From Bacteroidota bacterium (GTDB lineage: Bacteria > Bacteroidota > Rhodothermia > Rhodothermales > UBA10348), in contig JAJCYP010000005.1 in NCBI GenBank assembly GCA_029262855.1, forward strand, positions 1 through 64,000: a DNA stretch of 64,000 bases. Direction: 5' to 3'. The notes under the pieces are model-generated. The model ran no database searches. It worked only from the letters and a program-made list of their open reading frames with translations, and had not been told where the DNA came from. The stretch's first letter is position 1, and each line of letters starts with the position of its first letter. Both the position numbers and the translations under genes were made by a program. Below are positions 43,928 through 53,708 of the stretch, one piece after another.

Positions 43928-46900
43928 GTGTACTGTATCCAACCCATAGTGCCCGGCCGTCTGAGACGATCCCTCTTCTGGGGGTTGGCGATGTTGCTGT
44001 GCGCCTGCTCCGCGTTTGCGCAGACCGTGGCGGTCTCACCGCCCCGGCTGGTGGATGGCAACAGCACCTTCGCGTCCGCTCTTTTCCGCCCAACCGAGAC
44101 GGTACGGCTCAATTGGACGCCCGCCGCGTCGGGGATGCAGCTCAAGATCGGCGACTCGCCGGGGACCTATGCGCTGGTCTCCATTTCCGTTTCGGATCTG
44201 ACGTCGGTCGAGTTCACGCCGAACCAACTGGGCCTCCCGGTGGGCGTCTACCACGCCAACATCACCAACGCGCCCACCCAGCAGACGTACCGGGATATTC
44301 GCCGCGCGGCCAATTCCGACAGGTCCATTGTGTACTCGCCGGATTTCCTGATTGTGGTCGAGTCTCCTGTTGCGCCAACCATTTTGGGGCCCAGGGGCAC
44401 CACCATTTCGTCCACACCGACTTTCGAATGGGAGGGCATCCCCGGCGTGGCCGCCTACGTCCTGGCGGTCTCGAGCACGCCCTTCGAACTGCGTACCGAT
44501 CCCAAGACGAACGACCCTGTCGTCGAGGGATTGACACCGGTTTGGGGCGCGCTGACCACGGGGACCTCAGCCCGCTACGGGCAGGCTTCTCCGGACAGCC
44601 CCTTTCCCAACTTACCCGCGCCGCCATTGGAGCCCGGCCGGGAGTACTACTTCACGGTGGTCAACACCTACAGCAAGACCGATCTGGCCCTCATTTCCGA
44701 GGCATTTGGTGGCGTTGTGGCCTTCCGGTATGAGGCCTTCACGGGGCTACTCCCGCCGAACCTGGTTTCCCCGGACGAGGGCACGCGATTCCTGGGAGAC
44801 GCTTCCATTCGATTCGCCTGGGAGCCGGTGGTTGACGCCGCGAGCTACACGTTCACCCTGACCGAGCGGCAGGTCATCGGCGGGTCGATTGGCGATGTCC
44901 CGGTATTTACCACGACGACGCCATCGACAGAGATCACGCTGGATGCGTCGCGCCTGATGCGGCGGGGTACCTACACGTGGTCGATCATTCCAAATGAAGC
45001 CGATGGGGCCGCCGGGCTGTCCGCAAATCGGGCCTTCACCTATGAGGTCCCGATGGGCCAATTCCGTTTTCGGCCGCGATCGACAGCCGACAGCACGGCC
45101 ATCCTTGGCGTCCGGGTTGAGGTGGAGAACCTTGACGGTCGGCACGCGCCCATTGTCCCTTTGGTGAACTCGACCGAGTCCTACCGCGACTCCCTGGTGA
45201 CCGGGCGCTACCAGTTCCACGCAAGCCGCGATCAGTTTGCCGACACGACCTATGCCGTCACGATCAGTGCCAATCAACTGAACGAGTTCGTGCTGGGCAT
45301 GCGGCCGCTGCCGGCCCGCGTCTCAGGGCTGGTCCTGGACGACAGTGCCGGTCTACTCGAAAACGCGTCGGTCACGGTCCTGAACGGGGAAGATGTGATT
45401 CGGCAGACCCTGACCGATTCCGAAGGGCGGTGGTCCGTGAGCGTTCCGCCAGGCACCTACTCTGTTCGTGCCACCAAGGACGGCTTCGCCAGCGATGTCC
45501 TCGAACACATACAAATCGAGCCCAACGAGCAGGTCGATGTACCTGACCTGATCCTGGAGGCCATAGCCGGATTCGTTTCTGGGCGAGTAGTCAACGAAGA
45601 TGGTCAGCCTGTCCAATTGGCAACGGTTGTTGCCGCTTCTGGATCTGGCTCACAGCAGTACGCAACCGATGGTCAGGGTGCCTTCGACTTCACACTGGCT
45701 GCGGGATCGTGGACACTCACCGCTTCCAAAGCGGGATTCCTGGGTGGGCAGCCGGTTCAGGTCCAGGTGTCCACCGGAGAACACCAGGCAAACGTCACCG
45801 TGGTCCTGACCGAGCAGGCGAGCCAGGTGGTGGGTTCGGTCTTCGGAATCAGCACCGGTGCGGATGGTGCCGGGATGCGCCGTTCCCTTCCCGGAGCTCT
45901 GGTAATCGCCCGCCCCTATGCCGGGCTCGTCTTAAGCACTGTTGCCGATGCCAACGGTCAGTTCGTTCTTGATGTCGGCGCCGGAAGCTATTTCGTCACG
46001 GCTCGCGCGGACGGGTTTATGGACGCCTCCCCGGCGGCCCTGCGGGTGGGGTACGCAGAGTCCGTGTCGGGTCTGGAGATGAATCTGACGGCCGCAAAGA
46101 ACAGGGTCACCGGCCGGGTGATCGATCCCACCGGCGTGGGGGTTGGCGGTGCCACCCTCCTGCTCGGGCCTGATTCCGCGTTTCCCCGCAAGGTCACCGT
46201 GGGCGCCGACGGTCGTTTCGATGTGGCGCTGAGCAACGGGAATCATGAGTTCGTGGTCTCGGCTCCGGGTTACGGCACCAAAGCGGTCACGTTTGGACTT
46301 TCCTCCGAACTGAATGGACTGGAAGTGACCCTGAGTCCGGCCGCGTCAACCGTCGGTGGCCTCGTTACCCGAGCAGGGGCCACCATCCCATTTGCCACGG
46401 TGGTGGCGACCTCCTCACAGCAATCCATCGGCACCCGCACCGACCAATTTGGCCGGTACAGCGTGGGTCTGTCGTCCAGAACGTGGTCCATTCGGATGGA
46501 AGCCGAAGGTCATGACTCCTCGGCGCCGGTCCTTCGGACGCTGCTGGCCGGACAGGCACTGCAGGGAGTGGATGCTGACTTGATTGCAGCAGAGACCACG
46601 CTGAGAGGGGTGGTCACCTCCGCCGGGACGCCTGTGGGCGCGGCCGTCGTGACCGTGACCGGTGGGACGCTCAGTCGATTCACGGTGGTTCGGGCGGATG
46701 GCCAGTTTGCGCTGCCGGTACAGCCGGCCGTAACTCTGGACCTCAGGGTAATGGCCACTGGCTTCAGGCCGTACCTCGGCGCCCAGGCGGCACTCGGCGT
46801 GCGGGAGACACGCAGCGCCACCATTGAACTACTTCCCGGGTCGTCGTCGCTGAGCGGCGTCGTGCGAGATGCCAGCGGGGTCCCGCTGCCTGGCGCGACA

Positions 46901-49900
46901 ATCGCCTCCGGGACGGCCTCGGCAACGTCACGATTTGACGGGACGTATACGCTGTTCCTCGACCCGGGCACCCGCGAGGTTCAAGCATCGCTGCCCGGCT
47001 ACGCGAGTGTCAGCAGGTCCGTGACAATGGCACTCGGCGAGCAGCGATCGGGCGTCGATTTCCAGCTGGCTTCCGTCACGGGTCAGTTGATTGTTACGGT
47101 TCAAACGGACGCGGGCACACGCCTTCAAGGCGTACTGGGTGACCTGAGATCGGAAACGAATCGGTTCACCGGGTCATCAGATCTGTCTGGTCAGATTCGA
47201 TTTACCAAACTGGCGCCGGGAAGCTACACGTTGTCTGTTCAGGCCTCTGGCTACACACCGCTGCAGGAGGTCGAGATTGTACTGGGACCCGGCGAGACTA
47301 GGGACTTCGCGGCCATTCTGACCCCTGCCGCCGGCAGCGTGACGGGGCGGGTCGTTGACACGAACAGCGCTCCGATCCAGGCAGCGCTGGTCACGGGCAC
47401 CGTCAATGGCCGTGAGACTCAGACGCTGTCCTCCGCCTCCGGACAGTTCGAACTCGCTGGACTGACTCCGGGCACCGCGACCATTTCTATCCAGACGGCC
47501 GGCCATGAGTCGCTGACCATTCCAGATGTACCCGTAGGCGACGGGACCCCGACCGTGTTGGGCGATGTCGTCCTGCTGCCGCGAAGCGGTTCGCTGACCG
47601 GGCGTGTGACAGCTGAGGCCGACGGACGCACTCTGAGCGGGGTCCGTGTCACCCTCGTCGGGGAGCCCGGCGCAGCAAGCACCGAGACGAACGATCTCGG
47701 CCAGTACAGCTTCGCGTCCTTGCCTACAGGCGCCTACGAGATGGAGATTCTCCATTCGGGCTTTCGCAAGTTGATCCGAATCGTCACGGTGGCAAGTGGA
47801 GGCACGTTGGACGTGGCGCTGGCCGCCTCTGACGGACGAATTTCCGGAAGGGTCAGCGACGCATCGGGAGCCGCTCTGGGCTTCCCTGTTCGGGTCGTGG
47901 CATCAGACGGCGGCCGGGTGGTCACCGTCACGTCGGACGACAACGGGAGCTACACCGTGACCGGGTTGGACCCCGGTACGTCCTGGGCGCTCCGGACCGA
48001 GATCAACCGGCCCGGTTATCTCAATGCTCTGGCGACGGCCGCCTTTGGCGCTGGCGCCACGGAAGTAGCGGGTGTATCGCTGATCGTCGCGGTCAATACG
48101 GCCAGAATCAGCGGAAATGTCGGCTTTGCACGGGCGACCGTCAAGCTGGTGGACGGCACGACCGGCGAAGTTCGGGGTCTGACGGCGTCACTCAGTGATG
48201 GGGGGTACGCGTTCGCCCTGCTGGCGGCGGGCTCCTACCGGATTATCCCCGAGAAGGAGGGCGTCTCCTTCAGTCCTGCCTTCCGGTCAGTCGATGTGGC
48301 CCAGGGTGGATCCGGAGCCGCTGATTTTGCCGCTGTGGCCCAGGTAGGCAGCATCCGCGTGCAGCTTCTCAACGTACTTCGTCAGCCCATGCCCGCTGTA
48401 GATGTCGTTCTGACGAGCGACGACGGCCTCGTCGTTCGACCCGCGAAGACCGACATCGCCGGAGTGATTACGTTCAGCGGACTGCCGCTGTCGCGGACCT
48501 ACACCGTGCGTCCTTCCCTGGCGGGTTTCTCGAGTACGCCGGCGGCTGCGACTGTCCTCCTCGAAGGTTCAGAAGCCCTGGCTCTCGAGTTCACGCTGGC
48601 CGAGGCCACCGGCCGGATCGCTGGAACCTTGCGCAGCGAAACCGGGACGGATCTGGATGGGCGGGTCACCGCCGTCGAACAGACAACCGGCATCGTCTAC
48701 CAGACGGAAGCGCCCGGAGGTGCCTTCCTGCTCGAACGGCTACCGGGCGGGCTCTACGACATGACCGCCACAGCACCAGGCTTTCGGAACGCTGATGAAC
48801 AGGTCGTCCTCGCCGAGGGAGAGGCAAGGGAGGGCGTGGCCTTCTCACTGCGTCCCGCGACGGTTCTCTTTCAGGGACGTGTGGTCTATCGCGGTGCCGG
48901 TACTCCTGGCGTGTTGGTCCGAGCCCAGGCCCTTTCGCTCCTGGAGACGTCAACCGACGCTCAGGGTGCGTTCATTTTCCCGGCGCTTCCGTTGGATGCT
49001 CCGGCTCCGGATACCACCGCATACACCGTTTCTGTGCTTCCCGAAGAAGGGCCCCCGGTCATCCGGACGGTCCGTATACCGGGCGAGAAGCTCGGCCAGG
49101 TGGTCACCATGGATGACATTGCCCTGCCGTCCGGGCGCATAACACTGCTCTTGACCGACGGACGACTGCCCATCGACGCCGCGAAGGTCACCGTGGAAAG
49201 CTCAACGGGTCGTCTGATCGAAGGTCAGACCGATACGGACGGTTTGTTTGCCACTCCCGCCACATTGGCAGCCGCTTCATACCGGTTGGATGTGGTCCGA
49301 GAGGGGTATCTCAGCCCCTCCGGCTCCCCGCTTCAGCCCACGCTCACGGGTGATGTGGATGAACGGACGCTATCGGTGGCACTTCCATACCGACATGAAC
49401 CGGTCAGCGTTGTGTCTTCCATTCAGGAAACCGACATCAGCGTTGCGGTCACCGATGGGCACGACCTCACGGCCGTCTCGGGCAACGCGACCTACACCCT
49501 GCGCGGGGTACGCGAGGTACTCCCGCTCCGGGCAGAGGCCGGGACCCTCAAGGCAACCCTTCCTGCGGCGAACGGGGCGGAGTCCGTCGTCTACGAATTG
49601 AGTGTCGACGATGGGGGTACCGGTCTTCGGTACGCCTCGGGGCCAATCACGCTCGCGCCTCAAACTCCAGGGAAACTGGCCACGCTTCGCGTTGAGCCCG
49701 CCCTTGCTGGAACCCGGCTTCGCGCGGGAGACACCTACAGGGTACGTGCGATATTGCTCGATGGCATCGGGTCTGATCTACGCGCCCGGTTCTTCGGAGC
49801 CGGGGAGGGCAAGATGACCTGGGTGCTGGTGGGGGACCACGCCAGCCTCGTATTTCCCGACCCCTCCGATCCGACCGAGGCGCTGCTGACGGTGCAGGAA

Positions 49901-51004
49901 GCCGAGGCGGTGCGACTGGAGGTCACCGCGTCGCTGGGGTCGGTGGACGCCACCTTCGTGGCTGATGTTCAAGTCCAGGCAGAGGCCCTGATCGCACTTA
50001 CGCTGGCCTCGCCGCTACCCTCCGTCAGCAATTCGAGCCCGGGAATCCAGTTGACCTACAGGGCAAGGCTGAGTGACGGCGCCGAGCAGCTGCTGGGCAA
50101 CGGGCTGTCCTGGACGGTCTCGCCTTCGAGCGCAGGAAGAGTAACCGAAAGCGGCGTGTTCATTCCCGGCGACCTGTCGCTCATCGGCCCCATTCGGATC
50201 GATGTCCTGGACCCGATCTCCGGGAAGTCCGCCCGGACCGCCCTCTCTCTGTTCCGGGATCTCCAATCGGGCGAGCCCGCCCTGCTTCGGGGAGCGAGGG
50301 GCGGCGAGTTGTCCCTCCCCGGAGGAGCCATTCCTTTCGCCTCCGAGATCGGACTGTCCTACCCGCCGCTGATCGGCCCGAAACGCAACGCTTCCATCGG
50401 GGCTCAGCGGCTGACTGTCGGCGATGCACTTGTGCGGTTCTCGATGCGGTCCGACAGGGCGCTGCCGGGCGACTCCCTATTGAATGACGCGTCCGTGCAA
50501 TTGCCAGCGGATCCCTCGCTCGCCCTCTTTCAGGGTGAGCGGGTGATGGCCCACTTCCAGACCGATCGTCTGCGTTGGCGTCTCCTGCCGACGGAGGACA
50601 GGGGAGGCGTCTTTGTGTCTCCCTCGGTCCGCCATCTTACCGAGTTCGCGATGCTCGCGACCAACGAGACGCTGGGGCTGCGGAATGTGGCCGTTTTGCC
50701 GTCACCCTTTTCTCCGGACGTGTCACCGCTTCGAATCGGCTACGTGCTTACCACCCAGGAGCCTTCCGCCTCGGTGACGATCCGGGTATTCAACCTGCAG
50801 GCCCAGCTGGTGAAGACCATCCTGCAGTCTGAACTCCAGGAGCCGGGGAGGTATGGGTCCGGCACATCGCGCCGTGAAATTCTGTGGGACGGCACCACCG
50901 ACGCGGGCACGCAGGCACGGAACGGCCGCTACATAGTCCGGATCGAGGGCAGGGACACCAGCGGGACAACGACTACGCAGATTTCCGTCGTACTCGTTAA
51001 GTAG
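43928..51004 (+). CDS. Giant exported protein with about 16 CarboxypepD_reg-like repeats and FlgD-like tail
   Basis: A 2,358-residue exported protein; signal peptide ends ACSAFAQ. The GTG at 43928 is used; a GTG at 43949 gives a tidier signal. Residues about 140-330 hold two FN3/Ig-like domains (TPTFEWEGIPGVAAYVLAV; SIRFAWEPVVDAASYTF). From about 460 to 1800 come about 16 tandem sandwiches of about 84 residues. Each opens like GRVVDTNS or GLVLDDSA and carries a 'DxxGxFxF..L..G.Y.v.....G' core, as in CarboxypepD_reg domains. Ig-like domains (about 1900-2050) precede the FlgD-like tail: LPSPFSP, VTIRVFN, ILWDGTTDAG, NGRYIVRIEG. Probably a long surface fibre or adhesin; function unproven. Confidence 0.75.
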   Translation: MYCIQPIVPGRLRRSLFWGLAMLLCACSAFAQTVAVSPPRLVDGNSTFASALFRPTETVRLNWTPAASGMQLKIGDSPGTYALVSISVSDLTSVEFTPNQLGLPVGVYHANITNAPTQQTYRDIRRAANSDRSIVYSPDFLIVVESPVAPTILGPRGTTISSTPTFEWEGIPGVAAYVLAVSSTPFELRTDPKTNDPVVEGLTPVWGALTTGTSARYGQASPDSPFPNLPAPPLEPGREYYFTVVNTYSKTDLALISEAFGGVVAFRYEAFTGLLPPNLVSPDEGTRFLGDASIRFAWEPVVDAASYTFTLTERQVIGGSIGDVPVFTTTTPSTEITLDASRLMRRGTYTWSIIPNEADGAAGLSANRAFTYEVPMGQFRFRPRSTADSTAILGVRVEVENLDGRHAPIVPLVNSTESYRDSLVTGRYQFHASRDQFADTTYAVTISANQLNEFVLGMRPLPARVSGLVLDDSAGLLENASVTVLNGEDVIRQTLTDSEGRWSVSVPPGTYSVRATKDGFASDVLEHIQIEPNEQVDVPDLILEAIAGFVSGRVVNEDGQPVQLATVVAASGSGSQQYATDGQGAFDFTLAAGSWTLTASKAGFLGGQPVQVQVSTGEHQANVTVVLTEQASQVVGSVFGISTGADGAGMRRSLPGALVIARPYAGLVLSTVADANGQFVLDVGAGSYFVTARADGFMDASPAALRVGYAESVSGLEMNLTAAKNRVTGRVIDPTGVGVGGATLLLGPDSAFPRKVTVGADGRFDVALSNGNHEFVVSAPGYGTKAVTFGLSSELNGLEVTLSPAASTVGGLVTRAGATIPFATVVATSSQQSIGTRTDQFGRYSVGLSSRTWSIRMEAEGHDSSAPVLRTLLAGQALQGVDADLIAAETTLRGVVTSAGTPVGAAVVTVTGGTLSRFTVVRADGQFALPVQPAVTLDLRVMATGFRPYLGAQAALGVRETRSATIELLPGSSSLSGVVRDASGVPLPGATIASGTASATSRFDGTYTLFLDPGTREVQASLPGYASVSRSVTMALGEQRSGVDFQLASVTGQLIVTVQTDAGTRLQGVLGDLRSETNRFTGSSDLSGQIRFTKLAPGSYTLSVQASGYTPLQEVEIVLGPGETRDFAAILTPAAGSVTGRVVDTNSAPIQAALVTGTVNGRETQTLSSASGQFELAGLTPGTATISIQTAGHESLTIPDVPVGDGTPTVLGDVVLLPRSGSLTGRVTAEADGRTLSGVRVTLVGEPGAASTETNDLGQYSFASLPTGAYEMEILHSGFRKLIRIVTVASGGTLDVALAASDGRISGRVSDASGAALGFPVRVVASDGGRVVTVTSDDNGSYTVTGLDPGTSWALRTEINRPGYLNALATAAFGAGATEVAGVSLIVAVNTARISGNVGFARATVKLVDGTTGEVRGLTASLSDGGYAFALLAAGSYRIIPEKEGVSFSPAFRSVDVAQGGSGAADFAAVAQVGSIRVQLLNVLRQPMPAVDVVLTSDDGLVVRPAKTDIAGVITFSGLPLSRTYTVRPSLAGFSSTPAAATVLLEGSEALALEFTLAEATGRIAGTLRSETGTDLDGRVTAVEQTTGIVYQTEAPGGAFLLERLPGGLYDMTATAPGFRNADEQVVLAEGEAREGVAFSLRPATVLFQGRVVYRGAGTPGVLVRAQALSLLETSTDAQGAFIFPALPLDAPAPDTTAYTVSVLPEEGPPVIRTVRIPGEKLGQVVTMDDIALPSGRITLLLTDGRLPIDAAKVTVESSTGRLIEGQTDTDGLFATPATLAAASYRLDVVREGYLSPSGSPLQPTLTGDVDERTLSVALPYRHEPVSVVSSIQETDISVAVTDGHDLTAVSGNATYTLRGVREVLPLRAEAGTLKATLPAANGAESVVYELSVDDGGTGLRYASGPITLAPQTPGKLATLRVEPALAGTRLRAGDTYRVRAILLDGIGSDLRARFFGAGEGKMTWVLVGDHASLVFPDPSDPTEALLTVQEAEAVRLEVTASLGSVDATFVADVQVQAEALIALTLASPLPSVSNSSPGIQLTYRARLSDGAEQLLGNGLSWTVSPSSAGRVTESGVFIPGDLSLIGPIRIDVLDPISGKSARTALSLFRDLQSGEPALLRGARGGELSLPGGAIPFASEIGLSYPPLIGPKRNASIGAQRLTVGDALVRFSMRSDRALPGDSLLNDASVQLPADPSLALFQGERVMAHFQTDRLRWRLLPTEDRGGVFVSPSVRHLTEFAMLATNETLGLRNVAVLPSPFSPDVSPLRIGYVLTTQEPSASVTIRVFNLQAQLVKTILQSELQEPGRYGSGTSRREILWDGTTDAGTQARNGRYIVRIEGRDTSGTTTTQISVVLVK

Positions 51005-51030
51005 ATACCCGGCTTCCAGCCAACCACAAC

Positions 51031-52020
51031 GTGTTCGATAAGCTTCCCGTCCTGGAGGCTGTGCTCACCCTTCTTGTTGTAGCATTGGTCGTCCCACCGT
51101 CCAATGCCGGGGCACAACCGCTCAGCGCCATCCCGGCCGCGTTCCTCGACGCCGGCCCCGGACCCCGTCTTGCGGCACTCGGCCAGGCCGGGGCGGCCTC
51201 AGACCTGGGTCTTGAGGCCGTATGGTCCAATCCTGCATCTGCCACGGCATTGCAGCAGGTACAGTTCTCGTTCAGCTACCTCCAGCAGTATGATCTCCTG
51301 GAGCATGGGCAATTTGGATTCGGATTCAGTACGCCGGGGGGCTGGGGAATGGGACTCCACTTCCGGGACTCGGGCGACGAGGCCATGCGGGAGACGGTGG
51401 TGCAGATGGCCCTCGCACGCCGAGTCGGACGACTCTCCGTGGGATTGTCGGGCGCGCTGCTTCTCTCGCGCTTCGGAAGAAACCAGATCAATCCGGATGC
51501 GCTGGTGGTCTTCGATCCCGTCGAGATTTCGGAGGGGATGGCCAACCAGATCAGTGGCGATGCGACCGGACTCACGGGCGGGATTGGTGTGCGGTACGCC
51601 GCGGGCCGGGCCGCTCTCGGTATCAGTGCGCGAAATATTGCCTCTCTGATTCAGTGGAACTCGGGCACGGCATCGGGGAGTGTGTCGTCCAGCTACAACG
51701 AGGGTCTGCCCTTCGTCCTGGTGGTTGGCGGGCAGATCCCGGCGGGTCGCCACGGGCTGATCCTCCTGGACTACGTGCCGGCGCTGGACAACGAACTGGA
51801 TGAGCGCCTCCGGGCCGGCATCCAGGTCACGTTGGCCGAGCTGCTCGCGCTCAGGGTCGGGACCGAGCGTTCACTCAACGGCCAGTCGGACGAGCGGCTG
51901 ACACTCGGGTTCGGCCTGCGTCTGCCGGCGGTTGCCGGGGTAACGCTCGCGGCCGATTACGCCTATGCCGATTCCTTCCTTGGTACCAGCCAGCAAGTCG
52001 CACTGCGGGTGGCGTTTTGA
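51031..52020 (+). CDS. PorV/UPF0164-type outer membrane barrel (cassette 2, first)
   Basis: A 329-residue exported protein; signal peptide region VLTLLVVALVVPPSNAGAQ. It has the family block DAGPGPRLAALGQAGAASD...VWSNPASAT, then barrel strands, and ends SQQVALRVAF with terminal Phe. The start is GTG at 51031, 26 bases after the giant gene's stop. In place and family it mirrors the 30696 gene of the first cassette. Role as a cargo shuttle or attachment partner for the giant protein is inferred. Confidence 0.7.
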   Translation: MFDKLPVLEAVLTLLVVALVVPPSNAGAQPLSAIPAAFLDAGPGPRLAALGQAGAASDLGLEAVWSNPASATALQQVQFSFSYLQQYDLLEHGQFGFGFSTPGGWGMGLHFRDSGDEAMRETVVQMALARRVGRLSVGLSGALLLSRFGRNQINPDALVVFDPVEISEGMANQISGDATGLTGGIGVRYAAGRAALGISARNIASLIQWNSGTASGSVSSSYNEGLPFVLVVGGQIPAGRHGLILLDYVPALDNELDERLRAGIQVTLAELLALRVGTERSLNGQSDERLTLGFGLRLPAVAGVTLAADYAYADSFLGTSQQVALRVAF

Positions 52021-53690
52021 TGCGCCTATTCATACTCATGGCAGGTGTTCTCGTCCTGACCGCGGGCGCGTCTGCCCAGTCAGGGAATGAGGACTTCCGG
52101 ATCGAGTCATGGTCCGGCGGGATTCTGGAGAGCGACTGGCGACTTGGACTCCAGCCGGGCGCACCGGGAGCGCGGTCGCTGGGACCGGTGTGGTCGGCCC
52201 GTCATGCATCAGGGCCGGGAACGTTGTTCTCGAATCCAGCCTTGCTGGCACTGGGCGGTACGACCGGATTTGCCATCGAAGGACGGACCGGGCTGACCAA
52301 CGCATTTCTCGGATTCGGAAATAACGCACTGCTGTCCTCGGAGCGTATCGAGACGGCCACCGACGACTTTCTCTCGGACTTTGACTATGCATCGACGTCG
52401 GCGCCCCAATACACATCGCTGAGCGGCATCACGGCCGGCCAGTCCGGACAGATCGGTGCCCTTCTGGTGGCACACGAGGTCGCACCGGGTGTCACGCTGG
52501 CGGGAGGCTACCACCGCAGGGCGTCGGCCTCGGCCAGCCTTCGTATGTCCGGCCTCGAGACCGTACTGGATGCCGGTCGGCGGAGCGGCGCCCAAACCAT
52601 CGACATCGACATTCTCGCGCAACTCTCCGCCGCCGCGAGCTTCAGTCTGGACCTGGATCAGCTGGCCCTGGGGACAGGCTTCCATCTCGGGACCGACGAT
52701 TTGGGCTCCTGGCACGCTGGCTTCTCCATCCTCAGGCGTTCGGCTCACGCGAACATGAATTGGAGCTTTCAGCCCGGCCTGATGACCGTGTTGAGTGGAT
52801 CCCAGCAGTATTTCTACAACGACCCGGCTGACCCGAATCTCGCCGCCGGGGAGAGCAATACGCTGTTCTGGCGTGCCCGGGCCCAGTACCGGGGAAGGGC
52901 CTGGGGTGCCCGTGGCGGTCTGCGTTTCGCGACGCCCGGGCAGATTCTGGTCCTGTCCATCGCCGCCAACTGGTCACAGGACCTGACCATGAACGATCCT
53001 GCCGCCTTCGCGGAGGGTCATCTCCCGATCTTTGTCAATCTCTCGGGCGAGGCGGATCCGGGACCCCATGAGGAGGAGCTGCTCGACGTGGAGGCCCTCA
53101 ATCTGGCGAAACCCAACCTGACCCGGCCGACGTCGGACAGTCTGGGCACGTCGATGGTCTTTCGCCAGCCAAGCCATCTGACGTTCGGTGTGGATCTGGG
53201 GCTCGGGGCGCACACACTCACCGCCAACTACGTCCTCTACCACGGCGAATTGTCGGTAGAGGGCACGTACGGGACAGACTCTGGCACGCCCAAGACCTTC
53301 CGCGTCGGGAAGGCCCTGGACTACGAGATCAGGGCCGGGCTCGACTTCCAATTTCCGGATCGAGTTCGGGGTGCGGGCTGGCTCCTGATTCCACTCAGAT
53401 TGGCGTTCCTGGATCTGGACGGCCTGCTCTTTCAGGCGCTCGGCGGCGTGACTGGCTACTCGGATCCCCACTACTCCATCGGAGGGGGCGTGGCCGCCGG
53501 GTCGGGGATCGCGACCGGTGTGGAGCGCAACGTGCGGGACGATATGCTCCGGCTGCTGGACGGTACCACGCCCACCGGGCTAGCGTTGGCGCGCAGGTAC
53601 ACACTGCTGGACCGGGTTGACGTTGGCGTGACGGTGGCCGGAATCCCGGACCTCTTTTTTCGTACCGCGGTGACGTACCGACTGCCCTGA
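52020..53690 (+). CDS. OmpP1/FadL-like outer membrane barrel (cassette 2, second)
   Basis: A 556-residue exported protein; signal peptide MRLFILMAGVLVLTAGASAQ. Its N-terminal block SARHASGPGTLFSNPALLALG carries the NPA signature. Long amphipathic strands and loops follow, and it ends DLFFRTAVTYRLP. The ATG shares one base with the preceding stop (TGATG). It is larger than the 51031 barrel and nearer to OmpP1/FadL. It closes the rightward operon that starts at the GDPD gene; an 11-base direct repeat covers its stop. Confidence 0.7.
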   Translation: MRLFILMAGVLVLTAGASAQSGNEDFRIESWSGGILESDWRLGLQPGAPGARSLGPVWSARHASGPGTLFSNPALLALGGTTGFAIEGRTGLTNAFLGFGNNALLSSERIETATDDFLSDFDYASTSAPQYTSLSGITAGQSGQIGALLVAHEVAPGVTLAGGYHRRASASASLRMSGLETVLDAGRRSGAQTIDIDILAQLSAAASFSLDLDQLALGTGFHLGTDDLGSWHAGFSILRRSAHANMNWSFQPGLMTVLSGSQQYFYNDPADPNLAAGESNTLFWRARAQYRGRAWGARGGLRFATPGQILVLSIAANWSQDLTMNDPAAFAEGHLPIFVNLSGEADPGPHEEELLDVEALNLAKPNLTRPTSDSLGTSMVFRQPSHLTFGVDLGLGAHTLTANYVLYHGELSVEGTYGTDSGTPKTFRVGKALDYEIRAGLDFQFPDRVRGAGWLLIPLRLAFLDLDGLLFQALGGVTGYSDPHYSIGGGVAAGSGIATGVERNVRDDMLRLLDGTTPTGLALARRYTLLDRVDVGVTVAGIPDLFFRTAVTYRLP

Positions 53691-53706
53691 CGAGAGACTG
53701 CCCTGA
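53680..53706. repeat. 11-bp direct repeat over a stop codon
   Basis: GACTGCCCTGA is present at 53680-53690, covering the end of the barrel gene including its TGA, and again at 53696-53706 after five bases. It looks like a short tandem duplication with no coding effect. Confidence 0.6.
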
Positions 53707-53708
53707 GG

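Noticed and set aside
43928-51004. Giant protein as a TonB receptor or enzyme
   Set aside because: No plug, no barrel strand pattern and no catalytic motif; only repeated sandwiches and a FlgD-like tail.
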